Positions 35,048-45,738 of a stretch of DNA of 64,000 nt are shown here, one piece after another. The stretch is from Capra hircus (Eukaryota > Chordata > Mammalia > Artiodactyla > Bovidae): positions 1,240,001 to 1,304,000 of the forward strand of contig NC_030820.1 of the NCBI RefSeq assembly GCF_001704415.2, written 5' to 3'. The notes beneath the pieces are model-generated. The model did not search any database. It saw only the letters and a program-made list of their open reading frames with translations, and was not told the origin of the DNA. Made by a program: the position numbers and the translations under genes. Each line of letters opens with the position of its first letter. The first letter of the stretch is position 1.

Positions 35048-35524
35048 ATTATCTGTAATCCATACAGAAAAAGCAGTGCCAGTCTGAGATATCACCAGGC
35101 TCATTGCAATCAGAAAAGAAAAATGGCAAAAACCAAGATGGCTCTTTAAGACCCTGTTCAACAAAACCCTGTGCCATTTTCACATGCATTTCAGCAACCA
35201 AAACAAAACATAAGGCCATGCCCACTGTCAACAGATATCACAGGAAGGGGAGTGAATATGTGGGGATGACGACAAAATCTATCCCAGCGGTTAGTACAAG
35301 GACTTTTGACCAGGATGATAGAGGTGGAGGTGCTAATATTTGGTTATATTCCAAATATATATCTGGACAAAATTACATATGAATTAAAAGATGTGATAGA
35401 AGGAGGAATCAAGAGTGGCTCTCATGTGCTTTGCCTGTAGCCAATAAACAGTGCCAAACTTAGGAAATAAACAAAATCTAGCCTCCTTTCACCCCATATA
35501 TGCTACTCACTTCTCTTATGATAT
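35048..35524 (+). other. Intron, no recognised feature
   Basis: Short unique block between a BovB and an old L1 end. No exon seen. Confidence 0.5.
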
Positions 35525-36365
35525 CTATTTGCAATTCTTTTTTTTAATTGAAATATAGTTGATTTACAATATTTTGCCAAACTCTGTCATACAATTTGAC
35601 TCAGTAATATACATATATGCATTCTTTTTTTATATTCTTTTCCATTATAGCATATCCCAGGAGATTAGATATAGTTCCTATGCTACACAGTAGGATCTTG
35701 TTGTTTATCCATTCTATAAGCAATAGTTTGCACCTGCTGCTACTAAGTCGCTTCAGTCGTGTCCAACTCTGTGCGACCCCATAGACGGGAGCCCACCAGG
35801 CTCCCCCGTCCCTGGGATCCTCCAGGCAAGAACACTGGAGTGGGTTGCCATTTCCTTCTCCAATGCATAAAAGTGAAAAGTGAAAGGGAAGTTGCTCAGT
35901 CGTGTCCAACTCTTCGAACCCCATGGACTGCAGCCTACCAGGCTCCTCTGCCCATGGGATTTCCCAGGCAAGAGTACTGGAGTGGGGTGCCATTGCCTTC
36001 TCCGAGTTTGCACCTACCAACCCCAAATTCTCAATCCACCCCTCTCTCTCTCTTCTCCCCTTTGGCAACTACAAGTTTCATCTCTAAGTCAGTGAGTCTG
36101 TTTCTGTTTCATATATAGGTTCATTTGTGCCATATTTTAGACTCCATATATAAGAGATATCATATGGTATTTGTCTTTTTCTGATTTATTTAGTATGATA
36201 ACCTCTAGTTGCATCCAGGTTGGTGCAGAAGGCATTATTTTGTTCTTTTTATGGCTGAGTAATATTCTATTGTATATATATACCACATCCTCTTTATCCA
36301 TTCATCTGTCAACAGACATTTAGGTTTTTTCCATGTCTTGGCTGCTGTGACTACTGCTGTGTGAT
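35525..36365 (-). mobile_element. L1 3' end (older artiodactyl copy), split by a SINE
   Basis: Inverse L1 3'UTR/ORF2 end: TTGAAATATAGTTGATTTAC, CACAGTAGGATCTTGTTGTT, then after the SINE TTTATGGCTGAGTAATATTC and ATATACCACATCCTCTTTAT. The left side begins in a T-rich tail. Confidence 0.85.
35736..36004 (-). mobile_element. BOV-A2 dimeric SINE with 11-bp target-site duplication
   Basis: Two inverse halves (GCTGCTACTAAGTCGCTTCA and GGAAGTTGCTCAGTCGTGTC) between AGTTTGCACCT at 35725-35735 and 36005-36015. L1 sequence continues across the duplication. Confidence 0.96.
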
Positions 36366-36412
36366 TCTTTCGAGGCCTTTGATCTTAGGTGGCTAAGGTC
36401 ATTAGCTGCATG

Positions 36413-36684
36413 CTGCTGCTGCTAAGTCACTTCAGTCGTGTTCAACTATTTGCAACTCCATAGACAGAAGCCCACCAGGCTCCCCCATCCCTGGGATTCT
36501 CCAGGCAAGAACATTGGAGTGGATTTCCATTTCCTTCTCCAGTGCATGAAAGTGAAAAGTGAAAGGGTAGTTGCTCAGTCATGTCCGACTCTTAGTGACC
36601 CCATGGACTGCAGCCTACCAGGCTCCTCCATCCATGGGATTTTCCAGGCATGAGTACTGGAGTGGGGTGCCATTGCCCTCTCCA
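36413..36684 (-). mobile_element. BOV-A2 dimeric SINE with 12-bp target-site duplication
   Basis: Inverse dimer flanked by ATTAGCTGCATG at 36401-36412 and 36685-36696. Very similar in sequence and orientation to the copy 0.4 kb to its left. Confidence 0.96.
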
Positions 36685-36699
36685 ATTAGCTGCATGGGA

Positions 36700-36925
36700 G
36701 TTAGCAAAATAGTTAAGCGCACAAACTCTAGAGTCAGACAGATTTTCCTGGGGTTTCTTGGACTCTCTTCTCTGTGATCTTGGGCATATTGGTTAATATC
36801 TCTTGAGTTTTCATTTTATAATCTGTAAGATGACATATAGTGTTTTCCTTAGGGAATGTTTATGGCACGAGATAAGATCTTTGTCTGGAATGTAAATGCT
36901 CATCTAATGGCAGCTATGTTTGTAT
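36700..36925 (+). mobile_element. MIR-type SINE (old)
   Basis: GTTAAGCGCACAAACTCTAG, TCTCTGTGATCTTGGGCATA and TTTCATTTTATAATCTGTAA follow the MIR order. Confidence 0.7.
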
Positions 36926-36979
36926 TAGTTGGGTTTAGGGTGAATGGAGAGGCAGGCATCAGCAAGGTAAGTAACACAA

Positions 36980-37160
36980 GCTGCATCCTTTACCTCCTCT
37001 CTCTGCATCCTCACAACAAGCTTGTGGAATGAGGCTTATTACTCCCACTTTGCAGGCCAGCAAGCTAAATGGACAGAGGTATTAAGTGATTTTTCTCAAG
37101 GTCACACAGCTTGTAAGGCTAAGAAGAAGGATTCAAATACAAGCCTGTTTGAATCCAAAG
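36980..37160 (+). mobile_element. MIR-type SINE (old)
   Basis: CATCCTCACAACAAGCTTGT, TTACTCCCACTTTGCAGGCC and TCTCAAGGTCACACAGCTTG match MIR core phrases. Confidence 0.8.
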
Positions 37161-37699
37161 CCCACACTCAAATAAATCAAATAAAGAGTTTTAAATCTGA
37201 CCAATGCTTGCTATTTATAGCACACTTATTTTTGATGGTATCAACTAAAATAATGTATGAAAGGCAATCTGTGAATTCACTGTTAAGAAACAGTGAGTGA
37301 TTCTTTTGCTCCATGCAGTCAATTCCTTCTTAGAGGGTATATGCAAATGCAGTCTAGAATTAGAAAGCCTTATTTATACTCTGCGGCCAGAGAAATAGCT
37401 TTCTGGCATGGATAGAAAGCAAGCTATGAATTCTTCAAGGAAGGTAGAGAAGATAATGGAAAGGCTCAGGCATAAGGAATCAGAGTAAAAATTCTTACTT
37501 GGAAGGAGAAGATGTAAAGAATAAATGCAAACAAAATTTAAAAAAAAAAAGGATGTGAAGCCACAAGAGTATTAACAGTGATATAATTAAAAATAAATGA
37601 GATCCATCCTTTAATACCAGCTCAATAAGGAAAACATTTTGAAAAACTAATGTCCAAAGTTGGTGAATATGCATTGAAAGCTGCTCCATTATTCTAGGT
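37161..37699 (+). other. Intron, no recognised feature
   Basis: AT-rich, with an A10 run near 37540. No repeat assigned. Confidence 0.45.
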
Positions 37700-38290
37700 A
37701 GTCTAAGATGAAAAGTAATTTGGAGAAACACAGGAGACTAGAAAAATATTCTTATTTTTAATTTGATAATTCTCCTTCTGAGAATTCATTCTTTAAAAAT
37801 AACTCAAAATTTAAGGGAGAAAATGAAGAGTTTCTTTGGAGAATTATTTGAATGATAGCTCTTAAAATATGTCTATCTAATAATTTGATAGTGGTTAAAT
37901 AAATTATGATACTGCCACTCCCTAAAATTGTATACAGATATTAAAGCTGTGACCTATACATTAAAAAAAAATAGATTGGAAAATGAAGTACTGACACATA
38001 TTACAGAATGGATGAACCCTGAAAGTAGGCTCAGTGAAAGATGCCAGACATAAAAGGCCGCATGTTGTATGATTCATTTATTCGAAATGTTAGGAGTAGG
38101 TGAATCTATGGAGACACAACATGGGTTAGTGGTTGCCTATGTCTGAGTGTGTGGGATGGGGTTGGGAAAATGCAGAGTGACTGCTAATGGGGACATAGCT
38201 TTGTGGGGGGTGATTAAAATGTTTTAACTTAGATTGGGGAGATGATTGCAAAGTGAGAAATTAAAATTTTTCAGCTGTATACTTTGGATT
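37700..38290 (+). mobile_element. Old L1 3' fragment
   Basis: TGACACATATTACAGAATGG, ATGATTCATTTATTCGAAAT and GGTTAGTGGTTGCCTATG are typical of old L1 ORF2/3'UTR ends. AT-rich AACAATATA-type low complexity follows at 38290-38440. Confidence 0.6.
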
Positions 38291-38440
38291 TAAATATTAA
38301 CAATACATAGCAATATTAAACAATATAAACAATAAACATAACAATAAACAATATCCATAACAATATAAACAATATAAAATAAACTAAACAATATACACAA
38401 TATTAAAAATACAAATAAAATATTTACTAAGTTATGCAAA

Positions 38441-38842
38441 TACACGAGAAACGTGGAAATAAATATAACAAAATGTCTGCAGTGGTTTAATTCAACAGGT
38501 GAATTTATGGATGAAAAATTTTGCCTTCTCTTTGTCCAAAATTCTTATAATGAGATTAGAATTCTTTCATTATTAAAAAAAAAATGGAATTACCAAAGAG
38601 GAGAACCATTCCCCTTCACAATTATGACTCCCCTCCACCCAAATCCAGTTTTCTTTCTTTTATCTTGCTAAGATAAGAGTAATAAAATTTACAATCCAGC
38701 AGCCTGCAAACCCCCTCTAGCTATTTCAGGCCCTTTGATACAATTCTATGAATGAAAAAGACAATGGTATTAAAGAGTTTAACTCAAAAAAATAGACACA
38801 TTAAACTTCTGGCTTATTGAATATGTATGTTCTCATTTTTAG
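38441..38842 (+). other. Intron, no recognised feature
   Basis: AT-rich sequence before the next acceptor; nothing else seen. Confidence 0.5.
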
Positions 38843-38925
38843 GAAGTGATCGAAGCCATTGCTGAGTGTGCATTTAAGACTTCACCTTTTCCAATTCTGC
38901 TTTCATTTGAGAACCATGTGGACTC
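38843..38925 (+). CDS. PLCB1: PLCB1 exon: X box, calcium-ligand Glu segment
   Basis: This 83-bp exon encodes about residues 390-417. The acceptor is TCATTTTTAG and the donor CTC|GTAAGT. It begins on a full codon and ends with two bases of a Ser codon. The protein reads EVIEAIAECAFKTSPFPILL and then SFENHVDS. The Glu of SFENH (about residue 412) corresponds to the third acidic calcium ligand of PLC enzymes. The sequence is intact and matches the expected beta-1 segment. Confidence 0.97.
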
Positions 38926-39258
38926 GTAAGTATTCAGCAGATTCAGTAGGGAGTCTTTTCTCCAGATAGAGCATGTTTAATCATTGTTCATCAGATTTAA
39001 GATATTTGACATTATTTATGCTATTCCTCAAGCTGTATATTAAGTGGCATATGTTCATCTGTATATGATGGGATTCATTGGTTTAAATTTCATTAATATT
39101 AGAATGATCCATTGGACTTGTGGAATCTATTTTCTTGCCATGATAGGGTTTTAATTTAAGGACTCCTCTTTTTACAGTGAAATGAAACCCATTTCCTTAT
39201 ATAATACATGTCTCTATTTCAGTGGCTGCTCTTATAACCCTCCTTCGTTAGCTCTTTC
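38926..39258 (+). other. Intron, no recognised feature
   Basis: Unique AT-rich sequence after the donor. Confidence 0.5.
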
Positions 39259-39517
39259 TGCTGCTGCTGCTGCTAAGTTGCTTCAGTCGTGTCCGACTCT
39301 GTGTGACCCCATAGACGGCAGCCCACCAGGCTCCCCTGTCCCTGGGATTCTCCAGGCAAGAACACTGGAGTGGGTTGCCATTTCCTTCTCCAGTGCATGA
39401 AAGTGAAAAGTGAAAGTGAAGTCACTCAGTCGTGTCCGACTCTTCACGACCCCATGGACCACAGCCTACCAGGCTCCTCTGTCCATGGGATTTTCCAGGC
39501 AAGAGTACTGGAGTGGT
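39259..39517 (-). mobile_element. BOV-A2 dimeric SINE
   Basis: Begins with a (CTG)5 tail complement, then the inverse SINE halves GCTTCAGTCGTGTCCGACTC and GTCACTCAGTCGTGTCCGAC, ending CAAGAGTACTGGAGTGG. Confidence 0.95.
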
Positions 39518-40894
39518 ACTGTGTGCAAATTTATAGTCAGGTTTGCCACCCTAAAATGGCCAGTTCTGTACACACTAGAGCTGATGGAGGGTGAGTTTAA
39601 AATATTAATTATATTTTGCCACTTTGTACTTACACATAACTCAGACCACCAAATTCTTCCTCCTTCCTATTTTTGTTGGTTTCCCATTTGTTAATATTTG
39701 TATTTTATTTCAAAACAACGTCAGTTTTTTGCTGAGCCACATAAAAAATAGGTAATTTTTACTTACCTCTTTCATTCATTTTAAGGCAAAGGATCAGAGT
39801 TAGGCACATTTACATCAGATATTACATATTAATTTATCATACAGTTACTCAATCTAAAGAGCTTCAACATGAACGATGCTCATCTACATTGAATCAAAAT
39901 TCAAGAAACTAAAATTCTAGTCTCTGGCATTAATGTCTGAAGACTAGTCAGACACTATGGTCACTAGCACTGACCATCACTGCTCACAAGAGTGTTTGGG
40001 AAGCTCTCTGTTTCATTCAAACATCTAAGCTACCACCTAAGCCAGTTTTCTCCACTAAAAGCCTACAACACCTATCCCAAGTTGGCCCACAGATTTCTTA
40101 GATCCCTTTTTATCCTGCTTTCAGTAGAAAATCTTTTCCAGGCCACTGATTCCCTTTGTCCAACTAATTTGCAACACAGGCTTCAATTCACTAGTTCTTA
40201 AAGAATGCACTAAACCTTAAAGAACCAGTTAGGTAGTGACCAAATTTCAGCTTGAGCAATTTCAAAATAGTTAAATCATTTGTTTACATATACGTGGAGA
40301 GAGACCTTATTTAGAAGTAACCAAATTATAATTATTTGTATTTCTAGTTTGCCCTCGGGAAATCTATACTACATTTACCAGCTCATGACTCTATTCCATT
40401 AGGAAACAACCAGCCAGTGAATAATGTAATCATTTGGCACATAGTTTTTCTAGCACTCCTGCACTCCCAAGGGGCAACTGAAGAGAAAAGCATTTATTCT
40501 GTTTCATTGCAATTTCTTTTCTAATGAAAGGAGAACCTCTCTAGTTGCTGTATTTAGTACTTCCTTTGCTGTGACAGCTCTGATGTGCATGTGACTTTCC
40601 TCATCTCGGCCCATCTGTTTGTAATTGGGCTCTAACAATGCCTTAGCACCTCTTTTTCAAGAACCGTACTTCCTGGAAAGACTGACATGTCACTTCTTTT
40701 TGCAGAAATATCTCCAAGTCTAGTGCACTCATTTGCTTCAAGAAACATTTCTATATGAATTAGACAAAAGGAAAAATTCCTGTATCATCCTTGAGTGTCA
40801 TAACCTTGAGTGTCCACCCTTGAGTGTCACTGGACTTTACCATGTAGCCAGAGAGGCATCAACAACCACCAGCACCACAACCTAAACAACAGCT
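39518..40894 (+). other. Intron, no recognised repeat
   Basis: About 1.4 kb without ruminant repeats. Short open frames (for example 39992-40201) have no domain and no supporting splice signals that I could confirm. Confidence 0.5.
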
Positions 40895-41120
40895 CATGTT
40901 TACTGACTATATATTATGTGCCAAGCAAGGTTCCAAGCCTTAGTTCATGCAACCTCACCACAAACCCAGGTGCTCCTAGAAATAAATATTTTTATCATTA
41001 TCCATATTTTACAAGTGATGAAACTGAATCCCAAAGAGGGTGAGTACCTTGCCCAAGGTCATGCAGCTAAAATATGAGAGTGGGGACTTAAATTTGGCTA
41101 ATGTGGCTTCAAAACTCATC
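40895..41120 (+). mobile_element. MIR-type SINE (old)
   Basis: TATATATTATGTGCCAAGCA, TTCATGCAACCTCACCACAA, CATATTTTACAAGTGATGAA, and TTGCCCAAGGTCATGCAGCT are classic MIR phrases. Confidence 0.88.
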
Positions 41121-42815
41121 TGTTTAAGCAATACCACCCCCAAGCCTCAACCAAAGGATCATGAGCATTCCAAACATGGATAAAGTCAAGCAGAGCATCC
41201 CACAAGGCAACAGCCTGCAAGTGGTCATGTTTTTGTGGCTCATGACCTTAACCACAGCATATTTTTTTAGTCTTCAACCCCAATCATACAGAGAGCCAAA
41301 CTGAGCATGAAAACTAAATCTACAGTGGACATAAAATAAAAAAGATTGTCCCCTAATACAGCCCTTTCAGGTTGAAAAAAAAAAATGAGAAATTGAGCTG
41401 TTAAAAGTTCATTAATAATGCATGAATAACAAAAGAAATCAGGAAAATGGCCTTCCTAGGATGCTATGATATTGATCCCAAACCACTGAGATGATGGAAT
41501 GGCAGTGAAATCCTGAGATGGTAAATTCTATTGTGGGAGGAAGTTTTTTGCTTCCTATTTCCATTGTCCTTGAGCCTCACACACATATCAACACCATTCA
41601 GCTGCAGTTCTTTCCTGGGAGGACTGTCACACACCCAAAGAAAATTGACAAGCTTCCCCTTTGCCGGTAAAATGTTATGCTTGACTCATGGGCCATCCCA
41701 CCTCATTGCTGAACAAACCAGTGGTGGATACCATTCATCAGTTATAGCACTCTTCTCCACTGAACTAGATACACTAGATACAGAATCTTACTCAACACAG
41801 GACACACACACCCAAAACATCTGAAACCTATATACCATCTCTAGCAACAGTTATTTTTTTCTCCTTCGTGCTGTGTATACAAAATGCCAGAATCAGAACC
41901 CTAGTCCCAGCCCACTTGAGCCATGCCTTCAAAACAAACCCACATTGGAAAAAAAAGAAGGAAACCTCTAAATTTTTTCATTTTCTCTCCTAATATTTGA
42001 AACTACCTATCAATGAGTGACAAGGAGAAATCTGCAGTGAGCAGCTGACAAATTTTCTTCCACCTGCTATATCACAGCCCCATAAAATGCAGAATTCCTG
42101 AGCTTCACCTCCACACCTGTATTTGAATTTGTATAGCGAGACTTTGAATAATATTTTTTACAAGTCTCAGTTAACTGATGAGCCACCTACTTTTAATTTG
42201 TAAACTAGCATTTCACTACAAGAATTCTCCACTACACTCAAGTGAAGAAACCACTACATCTGGTTCAACCACAGAGAATGTAAGATTTTGGATGAAGTCC
42301 TTAATTGCCAGCAGCTGTAAATCCTTCCTACATATTTCATATATAGAGAAGGAGGTTGGTTTAGTTCACCTTGGATGATGTGGGCTTGCTCCTTGGTCAG
42401 AAAACTGATCTCCTTCCCAATGTTTTAACATGTCCATATGGGTCTGGTGTGGCCTGAAGCTCAAAATGTATTTGTGAATAGTTTCCTCTCGCTGTATCTC
42501 CTTGGTAGCCAGTGTTGATGTTCTAAATGCTTTAGGATTTTTGTTTTGTTTTGTTTTGTTTTTTGTTCTCTCATGGCAAATGTAATGTCTTGTTTCTGCA
42601 ATGATGACCCACAATTAAAGTTGCTTTGTTCTCCTCTGACTTCTTCTGTTCAGCTTGCTTTCTGTTCTAGTTAGGTCCCCTCTAGATGTGCATGTGTGTT
42701 TGATCTTCAAACACATTTTCCTTTATCCGTGGACACTGCCTTTTGTTCTCCCCATCTTGGCTCATGGTGAAGCAGGTTTTAGAGTTTAGGTCAGACACAG
42801 ATCCTTGCTCTCCAA
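41121..42815 (+). other. Intron, no recognised feature apart from (TTTTG)n
   Basis: About 1.7 kb without young repeats. (TTTTG)n lies at about 42538-42562. Frames at 41531-41824 and 42366-42614 show no domain. Confidence 0.5.
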
Positions 42816-42817
42816 AG

Positions 42818-43130
42818 TGTGGTTGATCCATGGACTAGCAGCATCTACAGGATCAGGGAGCTTGTTAGAAATGCAGATTCTCAGGCCCCACCCCAGTCTT
42901 TGCCTTGGAGTCTTCATTTCTTAAGACCCCAGGTGATTTGGTAAAGTGTTAGCGCACTGCTCTAAACACTGAGGTTCATTAGCAGCTGTTTATTACCTGC
43001 AGGTTTGTTACAAATGCAAGTTCCAAGGCTCCACTACCAGCTCAGTGAATCAGGGGCCTGGGGACAGAGCTCTGACACCTGCAGCATTAAAAGCCCAGGT
43101 GATTCTTTAGTGACTTTACTCTTTACTTGA
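42818..43130 (+). mobile_element. hAT-Charlie-type DNA transposon remnants (MER5-like), two adjacent
   Basis: First copy: CCAAAGTGTGGTTGATCCAT, GGGAGCTTGTTAGAAATGCA and GATTCTCAGGCCCCACCCCA. Second, more diverged, from about 42960: CCTGCAGGTTTGTTACAAAT, CAGTGAATCAGGGGCCTG, GCCCAGGTGATTCTT. Both follow the MER5/MER20 style of short non-autonomous elements. Confidence 0.65.
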
Positions 43131-43323
43131 GTAAGATTTTGGTTTAGCAAAATCCTCCCCAGGGTCTGATTTGGGGACCGCATGACAGAGAACAGAATCT
43201 ACCTGTCACCTGTTTAGGGGCACCTGGAACATCACCCTGAAGTTCCTCTAAGAGTGAGAATACAGCTCACTAGAAATTTCAAAAGTGGGGTGTTAGGGAA
43301 TAAATCCTTCCTTTTCACTCCAG

Positions 43324-43394
43324 GCTTCTGAGCAAAGACACTTGGGGCTCTCAAGTTCGAATCCTCAAGGAAAGTGACATCTTTGAGGAACCTG
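43324..43394 (+). other. Exon-like segment with strong splice sites (candidate cryptic or poison exon)
   Basis: A 71-bp block lies between a good acceptor (CCTTCCTTTTCACTCCAG) and a consensus donor (CTG|GTGAGT). It is open in the PLCB1 frame set by the upstream exon: after completing the split Ser codon it would read LLSKDTWGSQVRILKESDIF and EEP. Because 71 is not a multiple of three, inclusion would shift the next exon and give a stop inside the exon at 47032. The known beta-1 protein passes directly from HVDS to PKQQ, so this segment is not in the usual product. It is not part of a repeat I recognise. No transcript evidence is available here. Confidence 0.35.
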
Positions 43395-43689
43395 GTGAGT
43401 TAGTTCACCCATCACATGGGTTCACCAACTTGAGTGTATATGAGAATCCTCCAGAGGGGGCCTCTTGAGACCCCTGAGCCCTGCTCCCTTCTTTCCTTCC
43501 TTTCTGACTCAGAACCTGAGATTCCAACATGGAACTTGTCCGTCTTCCCAGGAGGCCTTGAATCTGCTTTTCTAACCAGCTCTAAGCCCTGTTGATGCTG
43601 CTAATCTGTGGACCACATTTGAAACAGAAAAACTCCATTTAATAGCATCATTCCATGAAAGTGAAGTGGAAGGGTTGGACAGTTTCTTT

Positions 43690-43900
43690 TGTGCAACCTG
43701 GAAAGTAGTTGTTGTTGTTATTCACATTGTTGTTGTTGTTCATGGGCCACAGCCTTGCCATGGTGAAGAGGCTTGTGTAACTCAATGAAGCTAGGAGCCA
43801 CACAGTGAAAAGGGCCACCAAAGATGGACAAGTCATAGTGAAAAGTTCTAAGAAACTGTGGTTCACTGAAAGAGGGGATGGCAACCCACTCCACTTGCCT
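43690..43900 (+). mobile_element. Old BovB/RTE 5'-region fragment
   Basis: GTGTAACTCAATGAAGCTAG, GGGCCACCAAAGATGGACAA, GTCATAGTGAAAAGTTCT and GGGATGGCAACCCACTCC align in order with the 5' region of the long BovB at 51.03-51.18 kb (reverse strand). A (GTT)n tract at 43708-43740 precedes it. Confidence 0.6.
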
Positions 43901-44700
43901 GGAGAACCCTGGGGCAGAATGGAACATGTAGGCCCAGGCTCAATGGGCTTTTCTAATCTACAGCTGCAGAGCCCACTGGCTTGGTGGAGCCCTGGGACCA
44001 GCTGTCTTTTGGGCAAAGATGTCTGAACTGTGAATGCCCAGGGACGCTCTGCCAAATCAGCCACTTCTGCTTGTTCCTCAGCTATAACACATTATCCTTT
44101 AACAACCACTCTCAGTGCTTTCAGGATCAGTTCTTCAGTTGGCAGGGTTTCCTCCATCAGTGATACTGCTGGGAGAATTGCAGGATATTCCAAAGGCTGC
44201 ATGAGTCGCACAGGATAAATCCAACTGGTCAAAACGGGTGTCATGAGAATTTGGGAGTTGTCGTGTAGAGTTTTGCAAGTTCTGTGAAGCTCTGCTTTGC
44301 CTCCCCTTGCAGTTCAAGAAGGTAGTGAACTTGGGTTTGAATGTGAAGCCCAGAGAACTCATTTGACACCTCCTCTAAGTATATGTTTTTTAGAAAGGGG
44401 ATATGAAGAGTGCTTTCCCTATGGATCCATTGCAATATGATTTGAACCCCCAAAACATCACCCTTTTGGAAAAAGCACTGTCCATGATCCAGGTATAATA
44501 GTCATGGTAAAAGGAATAAAAATTAGAATTACATTTGTTAATCAACTTGAACTGTAGTAAAGAAGTTTTATCACTTACTTATTCTTACTACAGCCCCAGT
44601 TCTGCTAATATGTATTAACATTGCAGCACGTAGAGACAACTATTGGAAATCGAATCCAACAGCCTATAGATCAAAATCACAGTCCATAAAACCTGATGGA
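43901..44700 (-). other. Unclassified block with broken reading frames
   Basis: Minus-strand frames at 44241-44453, 44135-44362 and 43648-44064 follow each other with frame changes, as in a decayed coding or repeat sequence. I do not recognise a protein family. No poly(A) tail or flanking duplication that would mark a processed pseudogene was found. Confidence 0.3.
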
Positions 44701-45653
44701 ATTGGATACCTTTATAATGATATTTAACATCCTACAGAATGAGAATGGCTTTTTAAAAGGTCAAGGGAAGCAGTTTTGAAAGATTACGGCTGTTCCCTCG
44801 TATCAACTCTGTTTATATATGAGCAGGCTCTCATTCCTCCTGTCTAGCTGGCAGAGGCTTCCTTGCAGCACTGGGATCATCTTCCACTTCAAAGGTGTTT
44901 GCATCTATTACTTCACTTCATCTCCTCAGCATCCTCTGCCCCTTTCCAAGAACAATTATTTTCCTCTACTTTTTATAGATCCTGAGAGGTTGAGAGCCTG
45001 GAACTCAGCTCCACCAACTCAGCTCCAGCCTTTTCCCATCAGATCGAGTTCCCCTGGCATCTCATTAGGCTGACACCACCTTTGCACCCCTCTTGTGCAC
45101 AAAAGGGCTGCAGACACCCTTCCCCAAGATGCCTGCTTCACTTGTCTTTCCTTCAGTGCCCTTTCCCAAGCGGACACACTTCTGCCTGTCAGCCTTTTCG
45201 CTTCTGCATTTTTAGATTCTCTCTTTCTCTCTGTCCACCTTCTTCCCTCTCCTGTTTCTTCACCTCCTTGTAAATACTTCTTTGCAGTGCAGCTCTGTCT
45301 GGTAGACAAATCTCACCCAAAAATTCACAGAGTCATGAATGAGTTCTACCCCCAAGTATCTGGCATTTGACTTAGAATTGGGAAATTAACCAAAAGGGAC
45401 TGAGTCTCTAACCCTGGGACATTCAAGCATCCAGGGATAGGCAGGTGACCTGCTGTCCCCTCCATCTGTGTCCTCGGTGGAAGAGCCTCCTCCCTCCACC
45501 TGCCTGTGGCATTCGCACCCACACAAGTGGGAACTGCAAGCAGGAATTTAGAAAGATGAAAGGGGAGGAACGCCGTCTGTCTGTGACCGGTACGGTGCAG
45601 CCCTGCTGAGGCTCTCTTGCATCACCCGCCCGCCTCCGCATCTCTCCCCTCAG
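44701..45653 (+). other. Intron, no recognised feature
   Basis: No repeat recognised. Composition becomes GC-richer towards the exon. Overlapping frames on both strands at 45019-45370 are pyrimidine/purine-biased and lack domains. Confidence 0.5.
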
Positions 45654-45738
45654 GCCGAAGCAGCAGGCCAAGATGGCGGAGTACTGCAGACTCATCTTCG
45701 GCGACGCCCTCCTCATGGAGCCGCTGGACAAGTACCCG
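45654..45738 (+). CDS. PLCB1: PLCB1 exon: X box, continued
   Basis: This 85-bp exon encodes about residues 417-445. The acceptor is CTCTCCCCTCAG and the donor CCG|GTAAGT. The first base completes the Ser codon and the last codon is a full Pro. The protein reads SPKQQAKMAEYCRLIFGDAL followed by LMEPLDKYP, part of the helix/strand succession of the X half. Compared with the beta-1 sequence I know from other mammals, the Asp of PLDKYP stands where Glu is common; this is a conservative change. The exon is GC-rich relative to its neighbours and lies in a locally GC-rich, CpG-bearing patch. Confidence 0.97.

Noticed and set aside
43648..44064. 138-residue minus-strand frame as a possible small antisense gene
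   Set aside because: Part of it covers the old BovB-like fragment and a (GTT)n tract, and no promoter or splice context is visible.
44135..44362. Processed pseudogene interpretation of the unclassified block
   Set aside because: No poly(A) tract, no flanking duplication and no recognisable parent protein.
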